A stretch of DNA of 64,000 bases, taken from UMGS1601 sp964617585 (GTDB lineage: Bacteria; Bacillota; Clostridia; Oscillospirales; Ruminococcaceae). The notes beneath the pieces are model-generated. The model was given only the letters and a program-made list of their open reading frames with translations. It searched no databases and was not told the DNA's origin. The position numbers and the translations under genes were made by a program. Shown here in pieces: positions 16,657 through 25,069 of this stretch. Position 1 is the stretch's first letter; each line of letters begins with the position of its first letter. The DNA lies in the NCBI GenBank assembly GCA_964617585.1, contig CAZTXS010000006.1, positions 24,341 through 88,340 of the forward strand, read 5' to 3'.

Positions 16657-17838
16657 TTAACGTTTAAATAAACGATATATTTTTCCGCCTATTTTTCTGT
16701 AAAGCGGACGCTGTTTATACATTTGACGCTTAACCTCTTTAAGCTCCGATGAAAGCTCGGCAATACGCTGTTTATCCTCACTGCGCTTTGTTTTCAGTTC
16801 TTCAAGCTCATTATTCTGAAGCTCCATAATTCTGCCGCAGATACGAACTAAATCTTCTTTGTCATAGCTTTGGACTTCCCTCTTTCTCTTAGGAATTTCA
16901 TCGTAAAATAGAACTCCGTTTCCCCGGTTTAAGTATTTCTCAGCAACCGAAGCGTTGCCCTCCTCATACCTTTTCAGAAAAGCAACTTGCTCGTCGTAGG
17001 TGAAGTTTTCACACTTAGAAAGACCTATACTGTTTCTTTTCTCCTCCTGAACAGCTCTCAGATACTTTACCGCCCAGTTCATCTTAGTGCGAAAACATTC
17101 CATAGAATTAAGTATACGCTTGACCTCAAGAAATTCCCCGTACAGACTGGTGTTCGCAACAATATCAACAGAACGAAACCCGGAATTAAGCTCAATACCC
17201 AAAACGCTCAAAAAATCTGAAATTAAGCTTCCCCCGTTGTACTGCTGTTTTTCATAAGCGCGGACTATTATATTCTCGCTGCCGACAGCTTTTGAAATTT
17301 CCTCAAGCCGTCCAAAATAATCCAGCTTGAAATAGCTGTACTTGTCTGAATCTACATACTCTTTAAAGCTCATCTGAGAGGTTTCCCTCACCTGCTGCGA
17401 CCAATAGGATTCAATAAGCAGATCCTGACGTCTTAAATAAACTATTACCTTTAAATCTATCCCACGATCGGTCAAAGCATTTTTAAGCTCAAACCAAAAA
17501 TTTTCACGTTTCCAATAACCGTTCCATATATTTTCGTCTGAAAGGATAATGTTCGGATATTTTTTTGAAATCTCTTTTAATTTGTCCAGTCCCTCGTAAA
17601 AGCGTTCGTCCTCATATGCGCGTATCTCTTTTTCTTTTTGCCGGTCTTCTCCCTTAAGCTTCTGACGATATACTAAAAAATGTCCGTTGCGGTTTACGCC
17701 TATACCGGGGAATGTGTAACCTAAATCAGGATAACAAAAGCCCTTCTCATTGAGCGAAGCTTCATTTAAAGGCAAAAACTTCTGAATCGCAGAAGTTCCT
17801 GTTTTAGGAGTTCCAATATGAAGATATAATGTTGGCAT
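16657..17838 (-). CDS. Sulfotransferase-like protein
   Basis: Predicted PAPS-dependent sulfotransferase. The N terminus carries the 5'-phosphosulfate loop (HIGTPKTGTSAIQKFL) and later a 3'-phosphate-binding-like segment (VIVYLRRQDLLIESYWSQQ). The C-terminal ~55 residues are charged and coiled-coil-like (ELQNNELEELKTKRSEDK) with a basic end (RKIGGKIYRLFKR) that could contact membrane or polymer. 393 aa from ATG 17838, 8 nt after AAGGAG. Starts 13 nt after cysNC, which makes its donor PAPS. The acceptor is unknown; a cell-surface glycan is the most plausible. Confidence 0.82.
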   Translation of the reverse strand: MPTLYLHIGTPKTGTSAIQKFLPLNEASLNEKGFCYPDLGYTFPGIGVNRNGHFLVYRQKLKGEDRQKEKEIRAYEDERFYEGLDKLKEISKKYPNIILSDENIWNGYWKRENFWFELKNALTDRGIDLKVIVYLRRQDLLIESYWSQQVRETSQMSFKEYVDSDKYSYFKLDYFGRLEEISKAVGSENIIVRAYEKQQYNGGSLISDFLSVLGIELNSGFRSVDIVANTSLYGEFLEVKRILNSMECFRTKMNWAVKYLRAVQEEKRNSIGLSKCENFTYDEQVAFLKRYEEGNASVAEKYLNRGNGVLFYDEIPKRKREVQSYDKEDLVRICGRIMELQNNELEELKTKRSEDKQRIAELSSELKEVKRQMYKQRPLYRKIGGKIYRLFKR

Positions 17839-17850
17839 AATCATTTCTCC

Positions 17851-19680
17851 TTAATTCATGTAGGCTTCCAAAGCCTCAACAAGCATATCAACGCAGGTTT
17901 CTATATCGTGTTCCTCAGTATTTATCGTAATTTCGGGATTTTCAGGAGGTTCATAAGGTGAAGAAATACCCGTAAAGTTAGGAATTTCACCTCTTCTGGC
18001 TTTCTGATAGAGTCCCTTGACGTCACGCTTTTCACAGGCTTCAAGCGAAGTGCTTACATACACTTCGATAAAATTATCATTTCCTATTATCTCTCTAGCG
18101 TTACGCCTGTCCTGTTTAAAAGGAGATACAAACGAATTGATAACAATTATACCTGCGTCGTTCATAAGCTTTGAAACTTCGGCTATTCTCCTTATATTTT
18201 CAATTCTGTCCTTTTCTTTAAAACCTAAGTTTTTATTAAGACCCAAACGCACGTTATCGCCGTCCAGAGTCATAGTATGCTTACCATCGGTAAAAAGACG
18301 CTTTTCCAAAGCGTTTGCAAGAGTTGATTTGCCCGAACCCGAAAGACCAGTAAACCAGATAGTTACGGCTTTCTGACCTTTTTGATTTTCTCTCTGTTCT
18401 CTTGTTATATCCATCTTATGGTATGTCAGATTGTCAGACCTGCTCAGCTTATGCATAACTACTCCGCAGGCTGAAGTCATATGAGTTAAGCGGTCTATTA
18501 GTATAAGAGAACCGAGTGCGGGGTTTTGAGAAAATTCGTCGAAAACTATTTTCTCGGAAACAGAAATATCACACTCTGCAATTTCATTTTTATATATAGC
18601 GTCCGCCGAAACCTCGCTTCCCGTATTTACGTCAATAAGATGTTTAATATTCATAACGACAGCGGGTATTTTTTTTGTGCCTATTTTCAAAAGATAGTTC
18701 TTGCCCGGAACAAGCTCCTTATCATCCATCCAAAGAAGCTTTGCCGTAAACATATTTCCGACGGTAGGTTCAGCTTCTGAAACAAGAACGCAGCCGCGTG
18801 AAACATCAACCTCTCGGTCAAGCTGAACAATAACAGGCTGACCCTTGCTGGCAGCTTCAGCTTCTTTTCCGGCACGAATTATGCTTTTAACCTTTGCTTT
18901 TTCCTTTGACGGCAGAGCCGTAATCTCGTCATCGATTTTCAGGATTCCTGTTTCAATCTGTCCGGAAAAGCCTCTGAAAGTATGATTTGGACGGCACACC
19001 CTTTGAACAGGCATAGTAAAGCCCTGCTCGGCGTCGTCAGAATGAACGTCGATGTTTTCCAGATACGACAGGAGCGTTCCGCCGTGATACCATGGCATAT
19101 GCTCTGATTCATTTGTAATGTTGTCGCCCTCGGTTGCCGAAACAGGTATAATCTTCATTGAAGAATAATCATATTCGGCAAGAAGCATTTTTATTTCTTT
19201 TTCTATCTTTTTAAATTTGTTTCTGTCAAAGTGAATAAGATCCATTTTATTGACTGCAAAAACAAAGTGCTTAATTCCCATCAAAGAACAAATGCGAGTG
19301 TGCCTTCTGGTCTGAACAAGAACGCCCTGAGAAGCGTCTACAAGTATTACTGCAAGCTCGGCAAAAGAAGCTCCCACCGCCATGTTTCTTGTATATTCCT
19401 CATGTCCCGGAGTATCAGCAACTATAAACGATCTGTTTTCGGTAGTAAAATATCTGTACGCTACGTCTATGGTAATTCCCTGTTCACGCTCCGCCATCAG
19501 TCCGTCCAGCAAAAGAGAATAATCTATTCCGCCTTCTCTTGAGCCGACCTTGCTGTCAAGCTCCAAAGAACGCTCCTGATCGGCAAATAAAAGCTTTGCG
19601 TCATAGAGCATATGACCTATAAGCGTAGATTTTCCGTCGTCAACGCTTCCGCAGGTAATAAATTTTAAAAGTCCGTTCAT
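17851..19680 (-). CDS. cysNC: Sulfate adenylyltransferase subunit 1 / APS kinase fusion (CysN-CysC)
   Basis: Bifunctional enzyme: the GTPase subunit of ATP sulfurylase (ATP + sulfate to APS) fused to APS kinase (APS to PAPS). GTPase motifs GSVDDGKST, DTPGHEEYT and NKMDL are in the first ~170 residues; EF-Tu-like domains follow; the APS kinase domain (from about residue 440) has P-loop FTGLSGSGKSTLA, LDGDNVRLGLNKNLGF and FVSPFKQDR. ATG 19680 is one base after the cysD stop, with GGGAGGG inside the cysD end; the open frame upstream to 19746 is ignored. 609 aa, usual for the fusion. Confidence 0.95.
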   Translation of the reverse strand: MNGLLKFITCGSVDDGKSTLIGHMLYDAKLLFADQERSLELDSKVGSREGGIDYSLLLDGLMAEREQGITIDVAYRYFTTENRSFIVADTPGHEEYTRNMAVGASFAELAVILVDASQGVLVQTRRHTRICSLMGIKHFVFAVNKMDLIHFDRNKFKKIEKEIKMLLAEYDYSSMKIIPVSATEGDNITNESEHMPWYHGGTLLSYLENIDVHSDDAEQGFTMPVQRVCRPNHTFRGFSGQIETGILKIDDEITALPSKEKAKVKSIIRAGKEAEAASKGQPVIVQLDREVDVSRGCVLVSEAEPTVGNMFTAKLLWMDDKELVPGKNYLLKIGTKKIPAVVMNIKHLIDVNTGSEVSADAIYKNEIAECDISVSEKIVFDEFSQNPALGSLILIDRLTHMTSACGVVMHKLSRSDNLTYHKMDITREQRENQKGQKAVTIWFTGLSGSGKSTLANALEKRLFTDGKHTMTLDGDNVRLGLNKNLGFKEKDRIENIRRIAEVSKLMNDAGIIVINSFVSPFKQDRRNAREIIGNDNFIEVYVSTSLEACEKRDVKGLYQKARRGEIPNFTGISSPYEPPENPEITINTEEHDIETCVDMLVEALEAYMN

Positions 19681-19681
19681 T

Positions 19682-20584
19682 TTAGAAATAGCCCTCCCTT
19701 TTTCTCTTCTCCATGCTCGCTGCTCCGCCGTCGCTGTCAATAACACGGCTTGTCCTCTCAGAGGAAACAGCGCCTAGGGTTTCATCGATAATTTCATCAA
19801 GGGTTTCGGCGTCGCTTTCAATGCCCCCGGTAAGCGGATAACAGCCAAGGGTTCTGAAACGAATCTTCTTTGTGAGCACCTGCTCGCCCTCTTTTAAACG
19901 AAACCTGTCGTCGTCGACCATTATTATATTGCCGTCGCGCTCAACACATTTGCGTTCTGCGGCAAAATAAAGAGGAACTATATCTATATTTTCTCTTTTT
20001 ATATACTGCCATATATCCTTTTCCGTCCAGTTGGAAATAGGAAAAACTCTTATCTCCTCGCCTTTATTAATTTCGGTGTTGTAAAGCTTCCACATTTCAG
20101 GACGCTGATTTTTAGGATCCCATGCGTGTTCGGAATTCCTAAAAGAAAAAATTCTTTCCTTGGCTCTGGATTTTTCCTCATCGCGCCTCCCGCCCCCGAA
20201 AGCAGCGGTAAAGCCGTACTTATCAAGCGCCTGCTTTAAAGCCTGAGTTTTCATTATATCAGTATATGAGGAACCGTGGTCAAACGGGTTTATCCCCTGT
20301 TTAACTCCCTCCTCGTTTATATATTCAAGCATCTCGATTCCGTATTTCTCAGCAGTTTTATCACGGAATTCAATCATCTCTTTAAACTTCCATGTGGTAT
20401 TCACATGAAGAAACGGAAAAGGAGGCTTTTCCGGGTAAAACGCCTTTAACGCCAGATGCAGCATTACAGAAGAATCCTTACCGATTGAATAAAGCATAAC
20501 CGGCTTCTCACTTTCCGCCGCAACCTCACGCATAATGTAGATAGCTTCCGCTTCAAGCTCGTCTAAATGTAAAAAATCACTCAT
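19682..20584 (-). CDS. cysD: Sulfate adenylyltransferase subunit 2 (CysD)
   Basis: Catalytic subunit of the heterodimeric ATP sulfurylase. PP-loop motif VMLYSIGKDSSVMLHLALKA, then FAAERKCVERDG and the C-terminal segment FRTLGCYPLTGGIESDA typical of CysD. 300 aa, normal length. ATG 20584 is preceded by AAGGG. Forms a complex with the adjacent CysN part of CysNC. No PAPS reductase or sulfite reductase follows, so the PAPS made here probably serves sulfotransfer rather than cysteine synthesis. Confidence 0.95.
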   Translation of the reverse strand: MSDFLHLDELEAEAIYIMREVAAESEKPVMLYSIGKDSSVMLHLALKAFYPEKPPFPFLHVNTTWKFKEMIEFRDKTAEKYGIEMLEYINEEGVKQGINPFDHGSSYTDIMKTQALKQALDKYGFTAAFGGGRRDEEKSRAKERIFSFRNSEHAWDPKNQRPEMWKLYNTEINKGEEIRVFPISNWTEKDIWQYIKRENIDIVPLYFAAERKCVERDGNIIMVDDDRFRLKEGEQVLTKKIRFRTLGCYPLTGGIESDAETLDEIIDETLGAVSSERTSRVIDSDGGAASMEKRKREGYF

Positions 20585-20632
20585 AATATACCCTTATCCT
20601 TTTTGATATTTAAACTTTTCTGTAAATATATA

Positions 20633-20674
20633 CCGAATACACTGAAGCAATCGCTTTGCTTTAAGCGTATTCGG
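20633..20674. repeat. Stem-loop between ssuC-like and cysD genes
   Basis: CCGAATAC (20633-20640) pairs with GTATTCGG (20667-20674), with further inner pairing (GAAGCA/TTGCTT). No T tract follows on the minus strand, so it is not a clear terminator; it may be a processing or stability element that lets transporter and cysDN levels differ. Confidence 0.5.
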
Positions 20675-20687
20675 CAGAAAAATTTTG

Positions 20688-21488
20688 TTATTTCTTATCC
20701 CTGTCAAGACCGTATCTTTTGCGAACGCTATTTTCCCAGTTAGTGAAAATAACTCTGTCTATAATAGTTCCTATTATAATTATAATTATCATAATAAGCA
20801 TAACTTTATTTATGTCGCTTTCAATACTTCTTGCGGAATTGAGTATTTGTCCCAAGCCTACCATGCTTATCATCATTTCAGCCGCCATCAAAGCTCTCCA
20901 AGCAAAAGACCAGCCGCTTTTCAGACCTGCGATAAGCATAGGCTGAGCCGCAGGAATTATCACTTTAAAATAAAGCTGACGCTGGCTTACTCCCATTGTT
21001 TTTGCCGCTCTTATATAAAGCGGATCTACGTTTTGTATACCGTTATCGACAGCCATGGCTATGCTGAAAGCAGAACCCACTACAATAACAAATATAACAG
21101 CGCTCTGATCAAGACCGAACCACAATATTGCAAACGGAACCCAGCACACGCTCGGAAGAGTCTGAATACCCAGGATAATCGGCTTTAAATTCTGCTGAAG
21201 ATATTTGAACTTTGAAATCAAAAAGCCCAAAACCGCACCTATTACCATAGAAATCAAAAAACCGAAAAATGCGCGCAAAAGGCTTGCTCCGACCGCCGCA
21301 TAAATACTCATGCCGGTGTTGTTAAAGGAAAACAGCTTGACGCAGCGATCCCACACGCCCAAAGGCGACGGAACGGTATAATCCTTCCAGATTCCAAGCA
21401 CTTCAACGCCTAAGAAGTAGACAAGCTCCCAAAGAGCGATGATAATAACGAAAAAACCGATACGGCTTAATATTTTTTTAACCGTCAT
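20688..21488 (-). CDS. ABC transporter permease, NitT/TauT (SsuC-like) family
   Basis: Inner-membrane permease of an importer for sulfonate-, taurine-, nitrate- or sulfate-like anions. About six membrane segments (IGFFVIIIALWELVYFLGV, ASLLRAFFGFLISMVIGAVL, IFVIVVGSAFSIAMAV) and the EAA loop (RAAKTMGVSQRQLYFKVIIP). ATG 21488 overlaps the end of the ATPase gene by 11 nt; a TTG at 21503 is an alternative. Placed directly before cysD, so inorganic sulfate or a sulfonate is the likely cargo (inference). Confidence 0.88.
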   Translation of the reverse strand: MTVKKILSRIGFFVIIIALWELVYFLGVEVLGIWKDYTVPSPLGVWDRCVKLFSFNNTGMSIYAAVGASLLRAFFGFLISMVIGAVLGFLISKFKYLQQNLKPIILGIQTLPSVCWVPFAILWFGLDQSAVIFVIVVGSAFSIAMAVDNGIQNVDPLYIRAAKTMGVSQRQLYFKVIIPAAQPMLIAGLKSGWSFAWRALMAAEMMISMVGLGQILNSARSIESDINKVMLIMIIIIIIGTIIDRVIFTNWENSVRKRYGLDRDKK

Positions 21489-22251
21489 ACTCTTCTTTTT
21501 CAATCTTGTCCACCTCTTCCCTTAAATTATCCAAAAGCTTCTTTCTGATATTAATAAACTCAGGAGATTCAATATGTCTTGGACGAGGAATGTCAATTTT
21601 GATTATATCCTTTATTTTGCCGGGATGAGAGCCTATCATTACAATTCTGTCGCTGAAAAACAACGCTTCTTCAACGCTGTGCGTTACAAGCATTATGGTC
21701 TTTTTGGTCTGCTGCCAGATGTTAATTAACTCCTCACGCAGAACGTTTATCGTCTGCTTATCAAGCGCTGCAAAAGGCTCGTCCATAAGCAGAATACGAC
21801 AGTCAAGACAAAGCGCTCTCGCCAGAGCTACCCTCTGCTTCATACCGCCCGAAAGCTGATGTATATTATAATTCTTGAATTTATAAAGCTGAACCATTTT
21901 CAGGTATTTGTCAAGGCGTTCATCCTGCTCTTTTTTTGACATTTTAGCTGCCTTCATTCCGAACCTGATATTGCCCTCGACCGTCAGCCAAGGGAATAAA
22001 GCCGATTCCTGAAACATCATGATTCTGTCAGAACCAGGTTTTGTTATTTCTTTTCCGTCAAGCAGAATCCTGCCTTCGTCCGGCTCAACCAGCCCCGCAA
22101 TAATGTTCAAAAGGGTTGATTTTCCGCATCCTGACGGACCTAAAAGACACACAAACTCTCCCGACTCAACGTCAAGGTCAATGCCCTCAAGAGTATTAAC
22201 CTTACTGCTTGCGTCAAATTTTTTAGAAATATTTCTAAGCTGTAAGCCCAT
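21478..22251 (-). CDS. ABC transporter ATPase, NitT/TauT (SsuB-like) family
   Basis: Energises the SsuC-like permease. Walker A LLGPSGCGKSTLLNIIAGL, Q-loop MMFQESALFPWL, signature HQLSGGMKQRVALARALCL, Walker B CRILLMDEPFAALD and the switch histidine in VTHSVEEA. ATG 22251 follows GGAGG by 5 nt and gives MGLQLRNISKKF; the open frame further upstream is not used. 257 aa, normal for the family. Overlaps the permease gene, so they are co-translated. Confidence 0.93.
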   Translation of the reverse strand: MGLQLRNISKKFDASSKVNTLEGIDLDVESGEFVCLLGPSGCGKSTLLNIIAGLVEPDEGRILLDGKEITKPGSDRIMMFQESALFPWLTVEGNIRFGMKAAKMSKKEQDERLDKYLKMVQLYKFKNYNIHQLSGGMKQRVALARALCLDCRILLMDEPFAALDKQTINVLREELINIWQQTKKTIMLVTHSVEEALFFSDRIVMIGSHPGKIKDIIKIDIPRPRHIESPEFINIRKKLLDNLREEVDKIEKEEYDG

Positions 22252-22299
22252 AGATTCCTCCGCAATTAATAATGAAACCGTATTGCGCAAAAGTATAAT

Positions 22300-23301
22300 T
22301 TATGAAATAGATTTCATTATACTGTCATCAATTATAGTATCGTCAGGAAGCGTAGTTATAAAGCCTTCCTGCTTGTTTATCTCTGCATATTCGCTGATAG
22401 CTTCGCTTGATACGTCTGTTGTAAATACTATTCTTGAAAACGCCTTCTCAAACAGCGTTTCATCGCTCTTGGAGCCGGTAAGCTCTTCAATCTTGCTGTT
22501 TACAATCTTTGCGCTTTCTGAAATATTATCTTTAATATAAAGCGTAGCTTCATTGTGCGCTTCCAAAAACTTTTCAACTATATCAGGGTTCTCCTCCATG
22601 AATTCCTTTCTTACAACGACAACGGCAACAGGATAATCTCCGTTTCTCCATATTTCGTCATAATCAAGAACTACGGAAGCCTTTATGTTTTCACTGTTTT
22701 CTATTACCGAACCCCAAGGCTCCGGAACTAAAGCAGCGTCAAGCTCACCCTGGTCAAACAGCGATTCGACGTCTGAATTGGATACCGCCGTTACGTTTAC
22801 TGTTCCGCCGCTGCTTGTTGCTTTAAGTCCGTTATCCGAAAGAAGCTTTAATAACGCTAAATGCTGCGTATTTCCCTCCTGAGGAATCGCAACGGTTTTG
22901 TTTTCTAAATCCTTTACGCTTTTTATGTTTGCGTCATCTCTTGCAATCAGAACCTGACCGCCGTTTGTAGCTCCCGCAATGATGTTAACGTCGCCGTTTG
23001 TGGTAACGTTAGCGCTGATTGCAGGAACAGGACCTATATAACCAATATCAATTTCCTCGGACTTTAAAGCTTCAACCTCGGCAGGACCTGCATTGAAAGA
23101 AGTCCACTTAACAGTATATTCATCGCCGAGCGACTCTTCAAACATATTTTTCGATTGCATTATCATAGCCTGAGCGTGAGTAATATTAGGGAAAAATGCA
23201 ACATTTACTGTTTTTTCATCTTTAGAATTACCGCAGCCTGAAAATACAGTAGCCGAACAGCATACCGCTAACGCCGAAGCAATTAATCTTTTAAATTTCA
23301 T
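22300..23301 (-). CDS. ABC transporter substrate-binding lipoprotein, NitT/TauT (SsuA-like)
   Basis: Periplasmic-type binding protein anchored as a lipoprotein. Signal peptide MKFKRLIASALAVCC ending in lipobox VFSGC, then the family fold: VNVAFFPNITHAQAMIMQSK, SEEIDIGYIGPVPAI, NKTVAIPQEGNTQHLALLKL and LVPEPWGSVI. 333 aa. ATG 23301 is 8 nt after GGAGG; the open frame to 23364 is ignored. First gene of the import-activation-sulfotransfer series. A CATAC-TTTTT-GTATG inverted repeat (about 23333-23347) upstream could be an operator, and no strong promoter is visible. Confidence 0.9.
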   Translation of the reverse strand: MKFKRLIASALAVCCSATVFSGCGNSKDEKTVNVAFFPNITHAQAMIMQSKNMFEESLGDEYTVKWTSFNAGPAEVEALKSEEIDIGYIGPVPAISANVTTNGDVNIIAGATNGGQVLIARDDANIKSVKDLENKTVAIPQEGNTQHLALLKLLSDNGLKATSSGGTVNVTAVSNSDVESLFDQGELDAALVPEPWGSVIENSENIKASVVLDYDEIWRNGDYPVAVVVVRKEFMEENPDIVEKFLEAHNEATLYIKDNISESAKIVNSKIEELTGSKSDETLFEKAFSRIVFTTDVSSEAISEYAEINKQEGFITTLPDDTIIDDSIMKSIS

Positions 23302-23425
23302 AAACGATTCCTCCATATATAATCTAAATTTCATACAAAAAGTATGCATGGTTAAATATATCAATTTTTATTATACAAAATATCGCAATAAATTATGTTA
23401 AAATTATGTGAAATTTTAATATTTT

Positions 23426-23508
23426 ATAACTTAGGCAAGATGTCCCCCCACGCCACTATAGGCGGCGAGTTCCATTACCCGTTGAATGACGGGCAAGCCC
23501 TTATTGAA
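23426..23508 (-). repeat. Intergenic repeat family 1, copy 3 (short form)
   Basis: Seen on the plus strand as ATAACTTAGGCAAG...GGGCAAGCCCTTATTGAA. It carries the GC-rich hairpin (CGCC-ACTATA-GGCG) but lacks both the GGTCAGTAG and the GGTCGGCA modules, making it 83 bp. Its TTCAATAAGG end lies 12 nt after the ksgA stop. Confidence 0.88.
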
Positions 23509-23520
23509 CTTCGTGCGTTT

Positions 23521-24387
23521 TTAAAGCTTATTAATTCGTTTCAACACATTCCCGAACTCTATCAGCTCCTCCATAGAAAGCTGTTCGGGACGAACGGACA
23601 GCGGCAACCCGGCTTCCTTTACAGCTTTAATCACAGTCTGCTTTTCTATTCCCAAAGCTGATGAAACAGAGTTAGAAAGCGTTTTTCTCCTTTGTGAAAA
23701 CGCTCCCCTTACGACCTTAAAAAAGAACTTTTCATCCGAAACACCCTCGGGAGTCTTATCTTTTATGTCAAATCTCACAACACAGCTGTCAACGTTCGGC
23801 ATAGGCATAAAGCTTCCCCTCGAAACATTAAACAAAATCTTTGGCTCTGAAAAATAGTTTACCGCTACTGTTACGGCTCCCATATCTCTTGTACCCATTT
23901 TTGCACAAAGACGGACGCCCGCTTCTTTCTGAACCATGACCGTGACCGATTTTATACGAAGCCTTTTCTCTAAAAGCATCATTATAATCGGCGATGTAAG
24001 ATAATAAGGAAGATTTGCACAAACGGCTACCTCAAGGCCCTGAAACTCCTCTTCAATTAAGCTTTCAAGGTCAACGTCCATTATGTCTGCATTTATAAGC
24101 TTTACGTTGTTAAACTCTGACAAAGTACGTTTAAGAACGGGAATAAGACGCTTGTCTATCTCAACGGCCGCCACCTTGTCCGCCCGCTTTGCAAGCTCCG
24201 ACGTCAGAACTCCTATTCCGCTTCCTATCTCGATTATTCCGTATCCCGGCCTTGCGTTGCCCAGCTCGGCGATTTTAGGGCATACTGAGGGATTTATAAG
24301 AAAGTTCTGTCCCAGGCTTTTTGAAAAATCAAAATTATACTTTTTCATTAAAGATTTTATTACGTTAATGTCAGACAAATTTTCCAT
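23521..24387 (-). CDS. rsmA: 16S rRNA dimethyladenosine transferase KsgA/RsmA
   Basis: Dimethylates two adjacent adenosines near the 3' end of 16S rRNA during small-subunit assembly. SAM-binding motif IIEIGSGIGVLTSELAKRA, acidic motif AAVEIDKRLIPVL, NADIMDVD, catalytic CANLPYYLTSPIIM and the C-terminal RGAFSQRRKTLSNSV. 288 aa. ATG 24387 follows AGGGAAG and gives MENLSDINVIKSLMK; the open frame to 24450 is ignored. Divergent from the small gene at 24497. Confidence 0.95.
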   Translation of the reverse strand: MENLSDINVIKSLMKKYNFDFSKSLGQNFLINPSVCPKIAELGNARPGYGIIEIGSGIGVLTSELAKRADKVAAVEIDKRLIPVLKRTLSEFNNVKLINADIMDVDLESLIEEEFQGLEVAVCANLPYYLTSPIIMMLLEKRLRIKSVTVMVQKEAGVRLCAKMGTRDMGAVTVAVNYFSEPKILFNVSRGSFMPMPNVDSCVVRFDIKDKTPEGVSDEKFFFKVVRGAFSQRRKTLSNSVSSALGIEKQTVIKAVKEAGLPLSVRPEQLSMEELIEFGNVLKRINKL

Positions 24388-24496
24388 TGTTTTCTTCCCT
24401 TTTTTTAATTTTAGTTTTGTTATTATAGCATAATTGAAAAATATTTTCAAATAATAATAACGCAGGCTTTGTTTTTGATTTGAAAGGAGAAAATCT

Positions 24497-24715
24497 ATGG
24501 ATATGCATGACGTTCCTATCGGACTTAAAATGGCGCTCGCAGAAAATCCGCCGGCTCTTAACTATTTTGTTTCGCTGTCCGACGAGGAAAAAAGACAGAT
24601 TATCGAACAAACTCATAAAATCCATTCAAGAAGCGAAATGCAGGCGTTTGCAGGAAACTTCGGAAAGAATAACGCTTCGTCACGTACAGGCATTATGAAC
24701 AACCGCTTCAGTTAA
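24497..24715 (+). CDS. Conserved small protein of unknown function
   Basis: 72-aa cytoplasmic protein with the pattern MHDVPIGLKMALAENPPALN, FVSLSDEEKRQIIEQTHKIH and a C-terminal segment (SRSEMQAFAGNF). Short proteins of this type (M-A-L-A-x-N-P ... S-x-E-E-K-x-x-I) recur in Clostridia, but I know no function. AAAGGAG is 7 nt before ATG 24497. A second, overlapping open frame starting at 24480 lacks a ribosome binding site. Monocistronic, between ksgA and the purine operon. Confidence 0.75.
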   Translation: MDMHDVPIGLKMALAENPPALNYFVSLSDEEKRQIIEQTHKIHSRSEMQAFAGNFGKNNASSRTGIMNNRFS

Positions 24716-24782
24716 AGCGTTCCGTATGCAAATTTAACAATTAATTAAAAGAATATAGACATAAATTTTATAGCATTAAGTG

Positions 24783-24811
24783 TTGAAATTTCTTCGGAAT
24801 TAGAGTACAAT
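24783..24811 (+). promoter_or_regulatory. Predicted promoter of the purine operon
   Basis: TTGAAA (24783-24788), 17-nt spacer, TACAAT (24806-24811). It leaves a leader of about 250 nt before purE, which contains the 41-codon ORF and an intrinsic terminator. No guanine-type riboswitch core is recognised. Confidence 0.6.
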
Positions 24812-24851
24812 ATAAATGTAATGATTTTTTGTGGATTTGAGGTACAGACGT

Positions 24852-24977
24852 ATGGCATTTATTTTTGAAAATAAGCTTTATAAATCTTCATACGGCTTTT
24901 TTGGTAATTTTTCGGCTTCCGGCATTTATGAATGTTACCTTGCTTCATTGCACTCAAAGAGCAGAATAACAGCATAA
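24852..24977 (+). CDS. 41-codon leader ORF upstream of purE
   Basis: ATG 24852 is preceded by GAGGT (8-9 nt), and the frame runs MAFIFENKLYKSSYGFFGNF, SASGIYECYLASLHSKSRITA, stop at 24975. It ends 4 nt before an intrinsic terminator hairpin, the layout of a translation-coupled attenuator. The start codon lies in CGTATG, which can pair with CATACG at about 24888-24893 and could hide it. No known family; rich in Phe, Tyr and Ser. Function is inference. Confidence 0.5.
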   Translation: MAFIFENKLYKSSYGFFGNFSASGIYECYLASLHSKSRITA

Positions 24978-24981
24978 TTTT

Positions 24982-25010
24982 AACTGCAGCAGAGATGTTG
25001 CAGTTTTTTT
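24982..25010 (+). terminator. Leader terminator (attenuator) before purE
   Basis: AACTGCA (24982-24988) pairs with TGCAGTT (24999-25005), with a 10-nt loop and a T tract to 25010. It stands between the purine promoter and purE, so it must be bypassed for operon expression. Confidence 0.7.
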
Positions 25011-25069
25011 AGTGTTTAAAAAATCTAAGAATTTCATGCTTAATTATTTTAAGCGGAAACGGAGGAATT

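Noticed and set aside
24716..25069. Guanine, PRPP or THF riboswitch before purE
   Set aside because: None of the conserved core sequences is present; a leader ORF plus terminator explains the region better.
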